DNA of 64,000 nucleotides from Prochlorococcus sp. AG-442-B03 (GTDB lineage Bacteria > Cyanobacteriota > Cyanobacteriia > PCC-6307 > Cyanobiaceae), in NCBI GenBank assembly GCA_003212395.1, contig QCPU01000008.1:1-64000 (forward strand), written 5' to 3'. Below, piece by piece: positions 46,110-55,078 of this stretch; the first letter of the stretch is position 1; each line of letters begins with the position of its first letter. A program made the translations under genes and the position numbers. Below the pieces are notes generated by a model, which had not been told where the DNA came from, searched no databases, and saw only the letters and a list, made by a program, of their open reading frames with translations.

Positions 46110-47156
46110 CTAATCTGAATTAAATCTACATGATGACAGTTGATTTTTAATAGTTTGGTGATCTAAGTTTTTCCCAATTAATACTATCTTGTTAGATTTT
46201 TCTTTTGTCCATTCTTCATCATCTAGAGAAAACCGCTTTCCAGATAGGTGAAAAATGTGTTTTCTTTCACTTTCCATAAACCATAAAATTCCTTTTGCTC
46301 TAAATACGTTTTCTGAGATTTGATTATCTAAGAAATATTGAAACTTCCTTAAAGAAAATGGTTCAAATGTCTCATATGAAACTGAGGTAAAACCCTCGAT
46401 ATTATTGATCAAATCGTGGGAATGAGAGGAGTGATCGTGGGAATGAGAGGAGTGATCGTGGGAATGAGAGGAGTGATCTTGGGAATGAGAGGAGTGATCG
46501 TGGGAATTTTGTTCTATATTTTTTTTATTTTTCTCGAATTCAAAAGTATCCGTCTCAAATAGACCCACGCTCATTATTGTATGTAATGCAACTTCACTAT
46601 TAGTTGATCTCAAAATCCTTGGTTCTTTTTTTATTTTATTTATAAACTCCTCTATTTTCTTTAATTGTTTTTCATTTACTAAATCAGATTTATTAAGAAG
46701 AAGTATATCTCCGTATAAAATTTGAGAATAGGCGACACTCGTATTATTAATTTCAAAATCAAAATTTTCTCCATCAATGACAGTGATTATCGAATCTAAT
46801 CTTACTCTTTCTCTAAGATCACCAGCCGCAAAAGTCATGGCTACTGGTAATGGATCTGCTAATCCAGTTGTTTCAACAATCAAATAGTCTAATTTTTCAG
46901 CTCTTTCTAAAACTTTGGATACGGTATTTAATAATTCACCATTGATAGAGCAACATATACATCCATTATTTAATTCGATCATATCTTCTGAGCCTTCTAT
47001 TATTAAGTCATTATCTATTCCGATTTCTCCAAATTCGTTGACTAAAACAGCTGTTTTAATACCAACTTGATTTTTTAAAATATGATTTAGAAGTGTAGTT
47101 TTGCCAGAACCTAAAAATCCACTAATAATAGTAACTGGCAATAAATTTTTAGACAT
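46110..47156 (-). CDS. COG0523 (CobW-like) P-loop GTPase with His-repeat
   Basis: A 348-residue metallochaperone-type GTPase. Walker A GFLGSGKTT starts at residue 13, the metal-binding CICC is at residues 66-69, LLNKSDLV supplies the guanine-specificity motif, and a CobW C-terminal domain follows. About residues 217-248 hold a repetitive HDHSSHS run that could bind Zn, Co or Ni. COG0523 proteins deliver metals under limitation; the metal here is undetermined. It shares the strand and neighbourhood of futB. Confidence 0.92.
   Translation of the reverse strand: MSKNLLPVTIISGFLGSGKTTLLNHILKNQVGIKTAVLVNEFGEIGIDNDLIIEGSEDMIELNNGCICCSINGELLNTVSKVLERAEKLDYLIVETTGLADPLPVAMTFAAGDLRERVRLDSIITVIDGENFDFEINNTSVAYSQILYGDILLLNKSDLVNEKQLKKIEEFINKIKKEPRILRSTNSEVALHTIMSVGLFETDTFEFEKNKKNIEQNSHDHSSHSQDHSSHSHDHSSHSHDHSSHSHDLINNIEGFTSVSYETFEPFSLRKFQYFLDNQISENVFRAKGILWFMESERKHIFHLSGKRFSLDDEEWTKEKSNKIVLIGKNLDHQTIKNQLSSCRFNSD
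46416..46506 (-). repeat. 21-base tandem repeat coding the His-rich region
   Basis: Four full copies and one partial copy of a 21-base unit (GTGGGAATGAGAGGAGTGATC on plus) lie head to tail; copies one to three are identical and copy four differs by one base (G to T), which changes His to Gln. Each unit encodes DHSSHSH in the COG0523 protein. Copy number can change without a frameshift. Confidence 0.93.
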
Positions 47157-47185
47157 TTTGAATAGTTGAAAACAAGTTTATATTT

Positions 47186-47476
47186 TTATTGATCGAAAAT
47201 TTTGTTGATTTCCGAAGCTAATGTTTGATCCAAATTCGTAATACCTCCTAGATCATGTGTATTTAATTTAATTATTACTTTTGCATAAACATTCTCCCAG
47301 TTAGGATGATGATTATATTTTTCACAGATTAAAGCAACCTTAGTCATAAAAGCAAAGGCTTCAATAAAATTAGCGAAGTTAAATTCTCTTTGGATTTGTT
47401 TAGATTTAATTTCCCAGCCGGGTATTTTGACAACTAATTCATTCAATTCTTCATCTTGCAAAATGTAGGGTTCCAT
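47186..47476 (-). CDS. Pterin-4a-carbinolamine dehydratase
   Basis: A 96-residue protein matching PCD/DCoH. The active-site region YNHHPNWENVYAKVIIKLNT includes the His pair, with THDLGGITNLD after it. It dehydrates carbinolamine pterins formed by pterin-dependent hydroxylases; in bacteria without phenylalanine hydroxylase its role is unclear and may lie in molybdopterin or other pterin recycling. It lies between YjbQ and the COG0523 gene. Confidence 0.93.
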   Translation of the reverse strand: MEPYILQDEELNELVVKIPGWEIKSKQIQREFNFANFIEAFAFMTKVALICEKYNHHPNWENVYAKVIIKLNTHDLGGITNLDQTLASEINKIFDQ

Positions 47477-47512
47477 TAAATAAGAAATCTGACTTATTAC
47501 ATTATAAGTATC

Positions 47513-47968
47513 TTACTTTTTCTCACCAATTATATGTACATTAATGATTCTTTCCTTTTGATCAAATCGATGTTCCCATAAATAAACTGCTTGCCAAGTG
47601 CCAAGCATAATTTTCCCGTCTTGAAAACTTAAAGATAAACAAGTGTTTGTTAGGGATGTTTTAATATGTGCTGGCATATCGTCAGCCCCTTCTTGATAAT
47701 GTTTATAGGATATTTCTTCTCTATTTTTTGATAAGGTTAAGTAGGAATCATAGGGAACTATCGATTGCATATACTTTTTTAGGTCCCTCAGTACATTTGG
47801 ATCTGCGTTCTCATTAATAGTTAAACTGCAACTTGTATGAAGTGAAGTTAAATTTAAAATTCCGGAATGAAAATTATTTTTTTCAACACATAAATTTAAA
47901 TCATATGTGATATCAATAAAACCCTCGCCATTGGTTATGAATTTTAATTTTGAAAATATTTGTTCCAT
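47513..47968 (-). CDS. YjbQ family protein (UPF0047)
   Basis: A 151-residue protein with SLHTSCSLTINENADPNVLRDL and the metal-binding-type GADDMPAHIKTSLTNTCLSL and LGTWQAVYLWEHR segments, all typical of YjbQ. Homologues can show weak thiamine-phosphate synthase activity; the physiological role is not settled. It ends 36 bases before the PCD gene on the same strand. Confidence 0.93.
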   Translation of the reverse strand: MEQIFSKLKFITNGEGFIDITYDLNLCVEKNNFHSGILNLTSLHTSCSLTINENADPNVLRDLKKYMQSIVPYDSYLTLSKNREEISYKHYQEGADDMPAHIKTSLTNTCLSLSFQDGKIMLGTWQAVYLWEHRFDQKERIINVHIIGEKK

Positions 47969-48076
47969 ATAAGTTAAAACTTAATTAATCAATATCCTAT
48001 TATGGATAAAGATGCATGTTTTACTGCAGACATTAAAATATTTATCTTAAGATAAATTTAATTTCCATTTAAATCT

Positions 48077-49582
48077 TTGGCTGAAACTCATTGGAATAAG
48101 CTGGGTGCTTACCTTAAAGAAACACAAATATTAGGTTCAATCCAAAATACACTTTATTGGGATCAGAATACTGGAATGCCAAAGAAAGGTGCTTCTTGGA
48201 GATCTGAACAACTTACTTATATTGCAAAAGTATTGCATGAAAGAAATTCTTCCGAGGAATTTTCTAATTTAATACAATCTGCTAAAAATGAACTAGCAGA
48301 TATTGAACGAAATTCCGATAATCAACTTTTCATAAAAGATAAAGAAAGAAATATTAGTCTTTTATTAAAGGAATTTAATAGAGAAAGAAATTTAGATCCT
48401 AAATTAGTTGAGTCTCTAGCAAAGGCAAAATCTAAAGGGTATGAAAGCTGGCAAGAAGCTAAGGAAAAATCAGATTTTAAGGTTTTTCTTCCATTTTTTG
48501 AAGAACTAGTCAAATTAAGGATTGAAGAGGCAAAACAAATATCAGATCAATATTCACCATGGGAAACTTTAGCCCAACCGTTTGAGCCTGAATTAACTTT
48601 AAAGTGGTTGAATAAAATGTTTCAACCTTTGAAAGAAACTCTTCCAGAGTTGATTAGAGCAATTAACAAGTCTAAGAAATATCACTGGGATTTAAGTCCA
48701 GAATCTCAACATAATTTATGTTCTAAATTACTTGATGAGTTTGGAAGAGATAAAGATCAAGTTGTTGTTGGTAAATCTCCCCATCCTTTTTCAATTACAT
48801 TAGGACCTAATGATTATAGGATTACGACAAGAATTGTTGAAGGTGAACCATTATCAAGTTTTTTAGCAACTGCACATGAATGGGGACATTCAATTTATGA
48901 GCAAGGTCTACCATCACAAAGTCATCAATGGTTTGCTTGGCCATTAGGTCAAGCAACTTCAATGGGTATACATGAAAGTCAATCATTATTTTGGGAAAAT
49001 AGAATAGTTAAATCCAAATCTTTTTCGAAAAGATTTTTTAAAAAATTTGTTTCAGCTGGATGTACATTAAATAATTATTTTGATCTATGGAAATCTATTA
49101 ATCATTTGGAAGTAGGATTAAATAGGGTGGAGGCAGATGAATTGACCTATGGTTTACACATTCTGGTTAGAACCGAACTTGAAATAGATTTAATTGAAGG
49201 AGAGTTACCTGCTGAAGATATTCCTGAGGAATGGAATAAAAGATATGGTGAACTTTTAGGAATAAAACCATCTAATGATTCAGAAGGTTGTCTTCAAGAT
49301 GTTCATTGGAGTGAAGGTGCGTTTGGATATTTCCCTTCATATTTGTTAGGTCATCTTATAAGTGCGCAAATATCTTCTCAAATGGAAAAAGAAATAGGTT
49401 TGATAGATGATTTAATCCAAAATGGTGAATATCAAAAAATCATATTTTGGTTAAGAAATAATGTTCATAAATATGGCAGGTCAGTTAATTCTATGGAATT
49501 GATAAGAATGGTAACTAAAGAAGAACTATCACCAAACTATTTTATTAATCATTTAAAGTCTAAAATGAATGATTTTTGCTGA
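48077..49582 (+). CDS. Carboxypeptidase Taq (M32 family metallopeptidase)
   Basis: A 501-residue zinc carboxypeptidase. The catalytic HEWGH lies at residues 267-271, with SMGIHESQSLFWEN following and ELTYGLHILVR later. M32 enzymes remove broad C-terminal residues. The start is a TTG at 48077, since no in-frame ATG precedes the conserved N-terminus WNKLGAYLKETQILGSIQNT. It is divergent from the YjbQ gene. Confidence 0.93.
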   Translation: MAETHWNKLGAYLKETQILGSIQNTLYWDQNTGMPKKGASWRSEQLTYIAKVLHERNSSEEFSNLIQSAKNELADIERNSDNQLFIKDKERNISLLLKEFNRERNLDPKLVESLAKAKSKGYESWQEAKEKSDFKVFLPFFEELVKLRIEEAKQISDQYSPWETLAQPFEPELTLKWLNKMFQPLKETLPELIRAINKSKKYHWDLSPESQHNLCSKLLDEFGRDKDQVVVGKSPHPFSITLGPNDYRITTRIVEGEPLSSFLATAHEWGHSIYEQGLPSQSHQWFAWPLGQATSMGIHESQSLFWENRIVKSKSFSKRFFKKFVSAGCTLNNYFDLWKSINHLEVGLNRVEADELTYGLHILVRTELEIDLIEGELPAEDIPEEWNKRYGELLGIKPSNDSEGCLQDVHWSEGAFGYFPSYLLGHLISAQISSQMEKEIGLIDDLIQNGEYQKIIFWLRNNVHKYGRSVNSMELIRMVTKEELSPNYFINHLKSKMNDFC

Positions 49583-49645
49583 AACATTACTTTTAAAGAA
49601 TTTGGTTGAGTGTGAGGATGTAAAATAAATAAAAATTATTTTTTG

Positions 49646-50233
49646 ATGGCAAACCTTAATCAACCCCCAAGCAGGGTTACACCAAATTTATTGCACATAC
49701 TAAATGCTTTCACTGATAGCTCAAATACAATAATAAATACTATTGTTGAATTGAACTCTAATACCATAAATAAATATGAATTAATTACAGAAACTGGCCA
49801 CCTTAAACTTGATAGGGTAGGTTATTCTTCACTTGCTTATCCTTTCGCTTATGGATGTATACCAAGGACATGGGATGAAGATGGAGATCCACTTGATGTC
49901 GAAATTGTTAGTGTAACTGAGCCATTGATACCTGGATCCATTGTGGAGGCAAGGATTATTGGGGTGATGAAATTTGATGATGGTGGAGAGGTCGATGATA
50001 AGGTAATAGCGGTTCTCGCAGATGATAAAAGAATGGATCATATCTTAAGTTATGAAGACCTTGGAGAACATTGGTTAAAAGAAACAAAGTATTATTGGGA
50101 GCACTATAAAGATCTAAAAAAACCTGGAACATGTACTGTTAATGGTTTTTTTGGGATAGAAGAAGCTGTTAAAGTGATTAAAGATTGTGAAGAAAGATAC
50201 AAAAAAGAAATTGATCCTAAATTAGTAAATTAA
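49646..50233 (+). CDS. ppa: Inorganic pyrophosphatase
   Basis: A 195-residue family I pyrophosphatase. The signature DEDGDPLDVEIV supplies metal-binding Asp residues, with DRVGYSSLAYPFAYGCIPRT before it. It pulls biosynthetic reactions forward by removing PPi. I chose the ATG at 49646 over an adjacent in-frame TTG. Its stop touches the stop of the convergent hemC gene. Confidence 0.95.
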   Translation: MANLNQPPSRVTPNLLHILNAFTDSSNTIINTIVELNSNTINKYELITETGHLKLDRVGYSSLAYPFAYGCIPRTWDEDGDPLDVEIVSVTEPLIPGSIVEARIIGVMKFDDGGEVDDKVIAVLADDKRMDHILSYEDLGEHWLKETKYYWEHYKDLKKPGTCTVNGFFGIEEAVKVIKDCEERYKKEIDPKLVN

Positions 50234-51190
50234 CTAATTTTTGTTTTCTCTAAATTCTTCAAATATTTCGTTGAGTATTTTGTCGGCACCTTGGAGCTTA
50301 AGTTTATTTGCTAGTTCTATGCCTACCTGTTCAGGGTCATTAATATTGCCAATAACTTGATCTTTGATAAGCCTTTCTCCATCAAGAGAGGCTACCATAC
50401 CAGTAAGGTAAAGTTGTCCATTGTCAATATTACTATTAACACCTATTGGGACTTGGCATCCACCTTCAAGCTCTCTTAAAAAAGCTCTTTCTGCCAGACA
50501 TCTTTGACTAGTGGGTTTATCTTCTAAGATATTTATAATTTCTAAAACTTTTTTATCATCAGATTTACATTCAATGCCAAGAGCACCTTGGCCAACGGCA
50601 TGAAGAGAAATTTCACTTGGGATAATCTGGTGAATTCTTGATTCAAAGCCTAATCTCTTTAAACCAGCGGCCGCAAGAATTATACAATCAAATTCTCCGG
50701 CATCCAATTTTTCAATTCTTGTAATAACATTTCCCCGGATATCTTTGAAAACAAGATGTGGATACTTATTTCTTAATTGCGCGAGTCTTCTTAGAGAGCT
50801 TGTTCCAACAATCGAACCTTCAGGTAAGGTTTCTAATTTATAACAGTTATTTTTTTTGTTTACTACTAAAGCATCTGCAGGATCTTCCCTTTTTGTAATG
50901 CATCCTAATTTAAGGCCATCTGGTAAATTGGTTGGTAAATCTTTCAGAGAATGTACTGCTATATCTGCATGGCCTACGAGCATTTGTGCTTCAAGTTCTT
51001 TTGTAAATAAGCCTTTGTCACCTATTTTTGCTAGGGCTACATCAAGTATTTTGTCACCTTGAGTTGCCATAGCTTCTATACACACCTCTAAATTGGGAAT
51101 ATTCCTTTCTAGTTGATCTTTAACCCATAAAGTTTGAACCATTGCTAGTTTACTTCTTCTACTAGCTATTTTCAGCTTAAAATTAGTCAT
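50234..51190 (-). CDS. hemC: Porphobilinogen deaminase (hydroxymethylbilane synthase)
   Basis: A 318-residue enzyme that joins four porphobilinogens. [18 protein letters not shown] at the N-terminus, the [15 protein letters not shown] block and [12 protein letters not shown], whose Cys carries the dipyrromethane cofactor, are intact. It shares the tetrapyrrole route with hemL. It lies 98 bases downstream of rpoD on the same strand. Confidence 0.97.
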   Translation of the reverse strand: MTNFKLKIASRRSKLAMVQTLWVKDQLERNIPNLEVCIEAMATQGDKILDVALAKIGDKGLFTKELEAQMLVGHADIAVHSLKDLPTNLPDGLKLGCITKREDPADALVVNKKNNCYKLETLPEGSIVGTSSLRRLAQLRNKYPHLVFKDIRGNVITRIEKLDAGEFDCIILAAAGLKRLGFESRIHQIIPSEISLHAVGQGALGIECKSDDKKVLEIINILEDKPTSQRCLAERAFLRELEGGCQVPIGVNSNIDNGQLYLTGMVASLDGERLIKDQVIGNINDPEQVGIELANKLKLQGADKILNEIFEEFRENKN

Positions 51191-51287
51191 TAAATATTAT
51201 TTTGAGTTTGAATTAAAAATAAAGTCGAATTTATTTTAAGCTATTCCTTTGCAAGTTTTTAAAGCTAAATACTATACTTAACTTTTT

Positions 51288-52469
51288 TTATTTTATATAT
51301 TCTTTTAAAACCCCATTTCTATTTGGATGTCTAAGTTTTCTTAGGGCTTTTGCCTCTATTTGTCTAATTCTTTCTCTCGTCACATCAAAAATCTGGCCAA
51401 TTTCTTCGAGAGTTTTCATTCTTCCATCATCAATTCCATATCTCAATCTGAGAACATCTCTTTCTCTTGGACTAAGAGTGGCTAAAACTCCTTCCAAATC
51501 TTCTCTTAATAAAGTTTTAGAAACATCTTGCTCTGGATTTTCTATATCAGCCTCTATAAAGTCTCCGAGTCTTGAGTCTTCTTCTTTCCCTATTGGAGTT
51601 TCTAAAGAAATAGGAAGTTGCGCACTTTTAGCTATAAATCTTAATTTTTCAATTGTCATTTCCATACTCTCAGCAATTTCTTCTTCACTAGGTTTCCTAC
51701 CAAATTCTTGGCTAAGAACTTTTGTTGTTTTTTTAATTCTTGATATTGTCTCGTATAAGTGAACTGGCAATCTAATAGTTCTACTTTGATCCGCAATTGC
51801 TCTTGTAATGGCTTGGCGTATCCACCAAGTTGCATATGTAGAGAACTTATAACCTTTTTCATGGTCAAATTTTTCAGCTGCCCTAATTAGACCTAAACTT
51901 CCTTCTTGGATTAAATCTTGAAATGATAAACCTCTATTCATATATTTTTTAGCAATGGAAACAACTAATCTTAAATTTGATTGAACCATTTTTTCTTTAG
52001 CTCTCCTCCCTAAGAGAAGTCTTCTTCTGAATTTAGGAAGAGGCATATCTATTAACTCAGCCCATTCTCTAACAGAGGGGAAATGTCCTTTTTCTGACTC
52101 ATATTGAGTCGCAAGCTCTTCTAATTGGAGTAAGTCAGCAATTTTTCTTGCAAGCTCAATTTCTTCATCTGGTCTTAAAAGCCTAATTCTTCCAATTTCC
52201 TGGAGATAAACTCTTATTGAATCTTCAGTGTAGATACCTTTTGGCCCAAGCTTTATATTCCCGAGCCCTTTATCTTCTTCTTCAGAATCTCTAAATTCAT
52301 TATTATTTTCAATACTGCTTTCGTTTAACTCAGAAGATGTCTGTAAATTTCGACTATTTTCATCACTATCTTCTGCAACTGCTGTTTCTAAATTTGTATT
52401 AATTTTTTTATTGATCTTTTTTTTTGAACTAGGCTTGGAATTCTTTGATTCTGCTGCGACTGGACACAT
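51288..52469 (-). CDS. rpoD: Principal RNA polymerase sigma factor (group 1, SigA/RpoD)
   Basis: A 393-residue sigma-70. Region 1.2 is [16 protein letters not shown], region 2 contains [24 protein letters not shown] (core binding and -10 recognition), regions 3-4 follow with [17 protein letters not shown] and [17 protein letters not shown]. The N-terminal ~75 residues are acidic and Lys/Ser-rich as in cyanobacterial SigA. It is divergent from priA across a 323-base gap. Confidence 0.95.
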   Translation of the reverse strand: MCPVAAESKNSKPSSKKKINKKINTNLETAVAEDSDENSRNLQTSSELNESSIENNNEFRDSEEEDKGLGNIKLGPKGIYTEDSIRVYLQEIGRIRLLRPDEEIELARKIADLLQLEELATQYESEKGHFPSVREWAELIDMPLPKFRRRLLLGRRAKEKMVQSNLRLVVSIAKKYMNRGLSFQDLIQEGSLGLIRAAEKFDHEKGYKFSTYATWWIRQAITRAIADQSRTIRLPVHLYETISRIKKTTKVLSQEFGRKPSEEEIAESMEMTIEKLRFIAKSAQLPISLETPIGKEEDSRLGDFIEADIENPEQDVSKTLLREDLEGVLATLSPRERDVLRLRYGIDDGRMKTLEEIGQIFDVTRERIRQIEAKALRKLRHPNRNGVLKEYIK

Positions 52470-52792
52470 AATTGACTCCTTTCTACGGTGAATTTAACTA
52501 GATAAAAATTTATTTAGGGCTAATTTGAACATTTAGTAGTAAAGTCCCCCTTAATTTTTAAAAAACTTTTTCACAAAATGAGAATGAGAAAAGTTTTCTA
52601 AATTGTTGAAAAATTTAAATAGTGCTATAGATTACCTAAAGTAAAAAGTCTTGGGATTTCTCAGACAGGCAGATCATTTTTTGAATTTTCAGTTCATGAT
52701 CAAAGCTTCATGTCTCCCTTAAGAGCAGGATACTTACAATGTGCAAAAAACACTTTGTGGAATGTTCAACAATCCAATACTAAGAAAAAGTT
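52470..52792. other. rpoD-priA divergent spacer with hairpin and open frame
   Basis: This 323-base spacer serves two divergent genes. Near rpoD a nine-pair inverted repeat (AAAACTTTT at 52562-52570 with AAAAGTTTT at 52589-52597) could fold in the rpoD leader. TTGTTG and TATAGA with a 17-base spacer (about 52603-52631) form a plausible plus-strand promoter toward priA. From 52623 an unusual open frame runs into the priA start. No tRNA or known riboswitch motif is seen. Confidence 0.5.
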
Positions 52793-52796
52793 TTGA
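52710..52796 (+). CDS. Possible 28-residue leader peptide overlapping the priA start
   Basis: From the ATG at 52710, 28 codons (MSPLRAGYLQCAKNTLWNVQ and an 8-residue tail) end in a TGA at 52794-52796 that overlaps the priA TTG start at 52793-52795. The frame stays open upstream to 52623 without a normal start codon, so it could also be the remnant of a longer gene. The residue mix is unlike random AT-rich sequence. No clear ribosome-binding site is seen. Confidence 0.28.
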   Translation: MSPLRAGYLQCAKNTLWNVQQSNTKKKF

Positions 52797-55075
52797 AGCC
52801 GGCAAGTAATCAGTTATTAAATAACTCCTACAAATTGGAAATTTTGCTTGATATAGGTAGTAGTAATGAAAGCTTTTACTATTTAGATGGAAATAATCTT
52901 GGGGTAGAAGTTGGAGATATTGTAAATGTGAGACTAAGAGGGAGATTATTGAATGGGTTGGTGATCTCCAAAAAAAATTTTTCGACAATCAATAATGATG
53001 AAGCAAATATTACTGGAGGAAAAAGCATAAGATATTTGTATGTTGAAAGTATTTTGCAGAAAAAAATAATTGATACCTCTTGGAGAGAATGGATAGAGTC
53101 CTTAGCTTCTTTTTATATGGTTAGTAATTTAAAAATGTTTAAAACTGCATTACCTCCTGGCTGGATTGGTAAACATAAGAATTTTTCTAAAGGTTTAAAA
53201 GAGCAAATATGGATTGAAACAAAAAAAGAATTTGATATTAAGAAAAATGGATTAACAAAAAAAGAATTTCTTTTAATAAATACTTTGCCTGAAAAAGGTA
53301 ATTGGCAAAGTGAATTAATAAAGTCTGGTTTTAATTACACTCTAATAAACTCAATGATCAGTAAAAATTACCTTGTAAAATCTAAAAGAAAAAAAAATAT
53401 AAATACTAAAACTAAATTAAATAATTTTTTAAATGATCATAATCCGTCGAAAAAACCAAATCTTACAAATGAGCAAAAAAATGCATTTCAAGAATTTCAA
53501 ACAATGAAATCAGGCGATGCGTTACTCCTATGGGGCGAAACAGGTTCAGGTAAAACAGAAGTTTATATGAGAATTGTTGAAGATCAATTTCTTAAGAAAA
53601 AAAGTTGTTTGATACTAGCCCCAGAGATTGGACTAATTCCTCAACTTATTGATAGGTTTAGTCGGCGATTTAATAATGTAGTTTTCGAATATCATAGTAA
53701 CTGTTCTCCCAACCATAGAACTGTAGTTTGGGAAAAAATTATTAATGCTAATGAACCTTTAATAGTAATAGGAACAAGGTCTGCAGTTTTTCTTCCAATT
53801 AAAAATCTAGGATTAATAATAATGGATGAAGAACATGATGTTTCTTATAAACAAGATAGTCCTATGCCTTGTTATGACGCAAGAGAGATTGCTATTGAAT
53901 TAGTAAAAAGGAATTCTGCAAAGTTAATTTTTGGGAGTGCAACCCCATCCATGAAGACTTGGAAAAAATGTATTTTTGAAAAGAATTTTAAATTGGTAAG
54001 AATGATTCAGAGGATATCCAGTAATGAGATTCCTAAAATAAGAATTATTGATATGCGGGATGAGTTCAAGAAGGGCAATATGAAAATTTTTTCTAATGAA
54101 TTATTACAATTAATTCCTCAACTACCCTTAAAAAAAGAGCAGGCAATAATTTTGATCCCTAGGAGGGGGCATAGTGGGTTTTTAAGTTGTAGAAATTGCG
54201 GATATTTAATAAATTGCCCTAACTGTGACGTTCCTTTATCAGTGCATCTTGGTTCACGAGGAAAAAAATGGTTAAGCTGTCACTGGTGTAATCATAAATC
54301 TAGATTGATCAATCGTTGCCCAGATTGTCATTCAACTGCCTTTAAACCTTTTGGAATAGGAACACAAAGGGTAATAGAGTTTTTAAATGAAGAATTTCCT
54401 GACTTAAGAGTACTTCGCTTTGATAGAGATACAACCTCAGGAAAGGATGGTCATAGAGATATTCTTTCAAAGTTCTCTAAAGGTGATGCTGATATTCTTG
54501 TGGGAACTCAAATGTTGGCAAAAGGGATTGACATCCCTAATATTACTCTTTCAGTAGTTATTGCAGCAGATGGGTTGCTTCATCGCCCAGATATTTCGGC
54601 AGAAGAAAAATCATTACAATTGTTTTTGCAATTAGCAGGTAGGGCAGGCAGGGCTCAAAAAAAAGGAAAAGTAATTTTTCAAACATATAAACCCAACCAC
54701 CCTGTAATTTCATATCTTCAGACAAGAGATTATGAAAGATTCTTAAGTGAAAACTCGAAATTGAGAAAAGATGCTAATTTATTTCCATTTTGCACAATTT
54801 GTCTACTTAAATTATCAGGTGAAAATTATGAATTAACTGAGTCAATTGCAATAAAATTAGCAAAATATCTACTCAGTTTTTGTGAGAAAAAGAACTGGAA
54901 ATTAATTGGACCTGCCCCTAGTTTAATAGCTAAAGTCGGTAAAAAATTTAGATGGCAGATATTAATACATGGTCCTGAAGGAACAAAGATACCTTTACCT
55001 GATAGATCAATATTATGGAAACTTATTCCAAAAAATGTTTATTTAACAATAGATGTTAATCCAGCAGAGTTGTAA
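52793..55075 (+). CDS. priA: Primosomal protein N' (replication restart helicase PriA)
   Basis: A 760-residue helicase. The N-terminal DNA-binding part (KLEILLDIGSSNESFYYLDG) is followed by Walker A WGETGSGKTEVYMRI, the DEAH-like IIMDEEHDVSYKQ, and paired Cys clusters CRNCGYLINCPNCDV and CHWCNHKSRLINRCPDC that bind zinc. QLAGRAGRAQKKGKVIFQTY is helicase motif VI. It restarts stalled forks. No in-frame ATG precedes the conserved core, so the TTG at 52793 is the likely start. Confidence 0.95.
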   Translation: MKPASNQLLNNSYKLEILLDIGSSNESFYYLDGNNLGVEVGDIVNVRLRGRLLNGLVISKKNFSTINNDEANITGGKSIRYLYVESILQKKIIDTSWREWIESLASFYMVSNLKMFKTALPPGWIGKHKNFSKGLKEQIWIETKKEFDIKKNGLTKKEFLLINTLPEKGNWQSELIKSGFNYTLINSMISKNYLVKSKRKKNINTKTKLNNFLNDHNPSKKPNLTNEQKNAFQEFQTMKSGDALLLWGETGSGKTEVYMRIVEDQFLKKKSCLILAPEIGLIPQLIDRFSRRFNNVVFEYHSNCSPNHRTVVWEKIINANEPLIVIGTRSAVFLPIKNLGLIIMDEEHDVSYKQDSPMPCYDAREIAIELVKRNSAKLIFGSATPSMKTWKKCIFEKNFKLVRMIQRISSNEIPKIRIIDMRDEFKKGNMKIFSNELLQLIPQLPLKKEQAIILIPRRGHSGFLSCRNCGYLINCPNCDVPLSVHLGSRGKKWLSCHWCNHKSRLINRCPDCHSTAFKPFGIGTQRVIEFLNEEFPDLRVLRFDRDTTSGKDGHRDILSKFSKGDADILVGTQMLAKGIDIPNITLSVVIAADGLLHRPDISAEEKSLQLFLQLAGRAGRAQKKGKVIFQTYKPNHPVISYLQTRDYERFLSENSKLRKDANLFPFCTICLLKLSGENYELTESIAIKLAKYLLSFCEKKNWKLIGPAPSLIAKVGKKFRWQILIHGPEGTKIPLPDRSILWKLIPKNVYLTIDVNPAEL

Positions 55076-55078
55076 TTA

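Noticed and set aside
46416-46506. CRISPR-like short repeats
   Set aside because: Units are contiguous with no spacers and stay in frame in a GTPase gene; no cas genes nearby.
51478-51762. 94-residue ORF antisense to rpoD
   Set aside because: Mirrors a conserved sigma factor frame; no independent support.
52734-52988. 84-residue minus-strand ORF at the priA start
   Set aside because: Lies mostly inside priA and has no conserved features; the plus-strand frame explains the sequence better.
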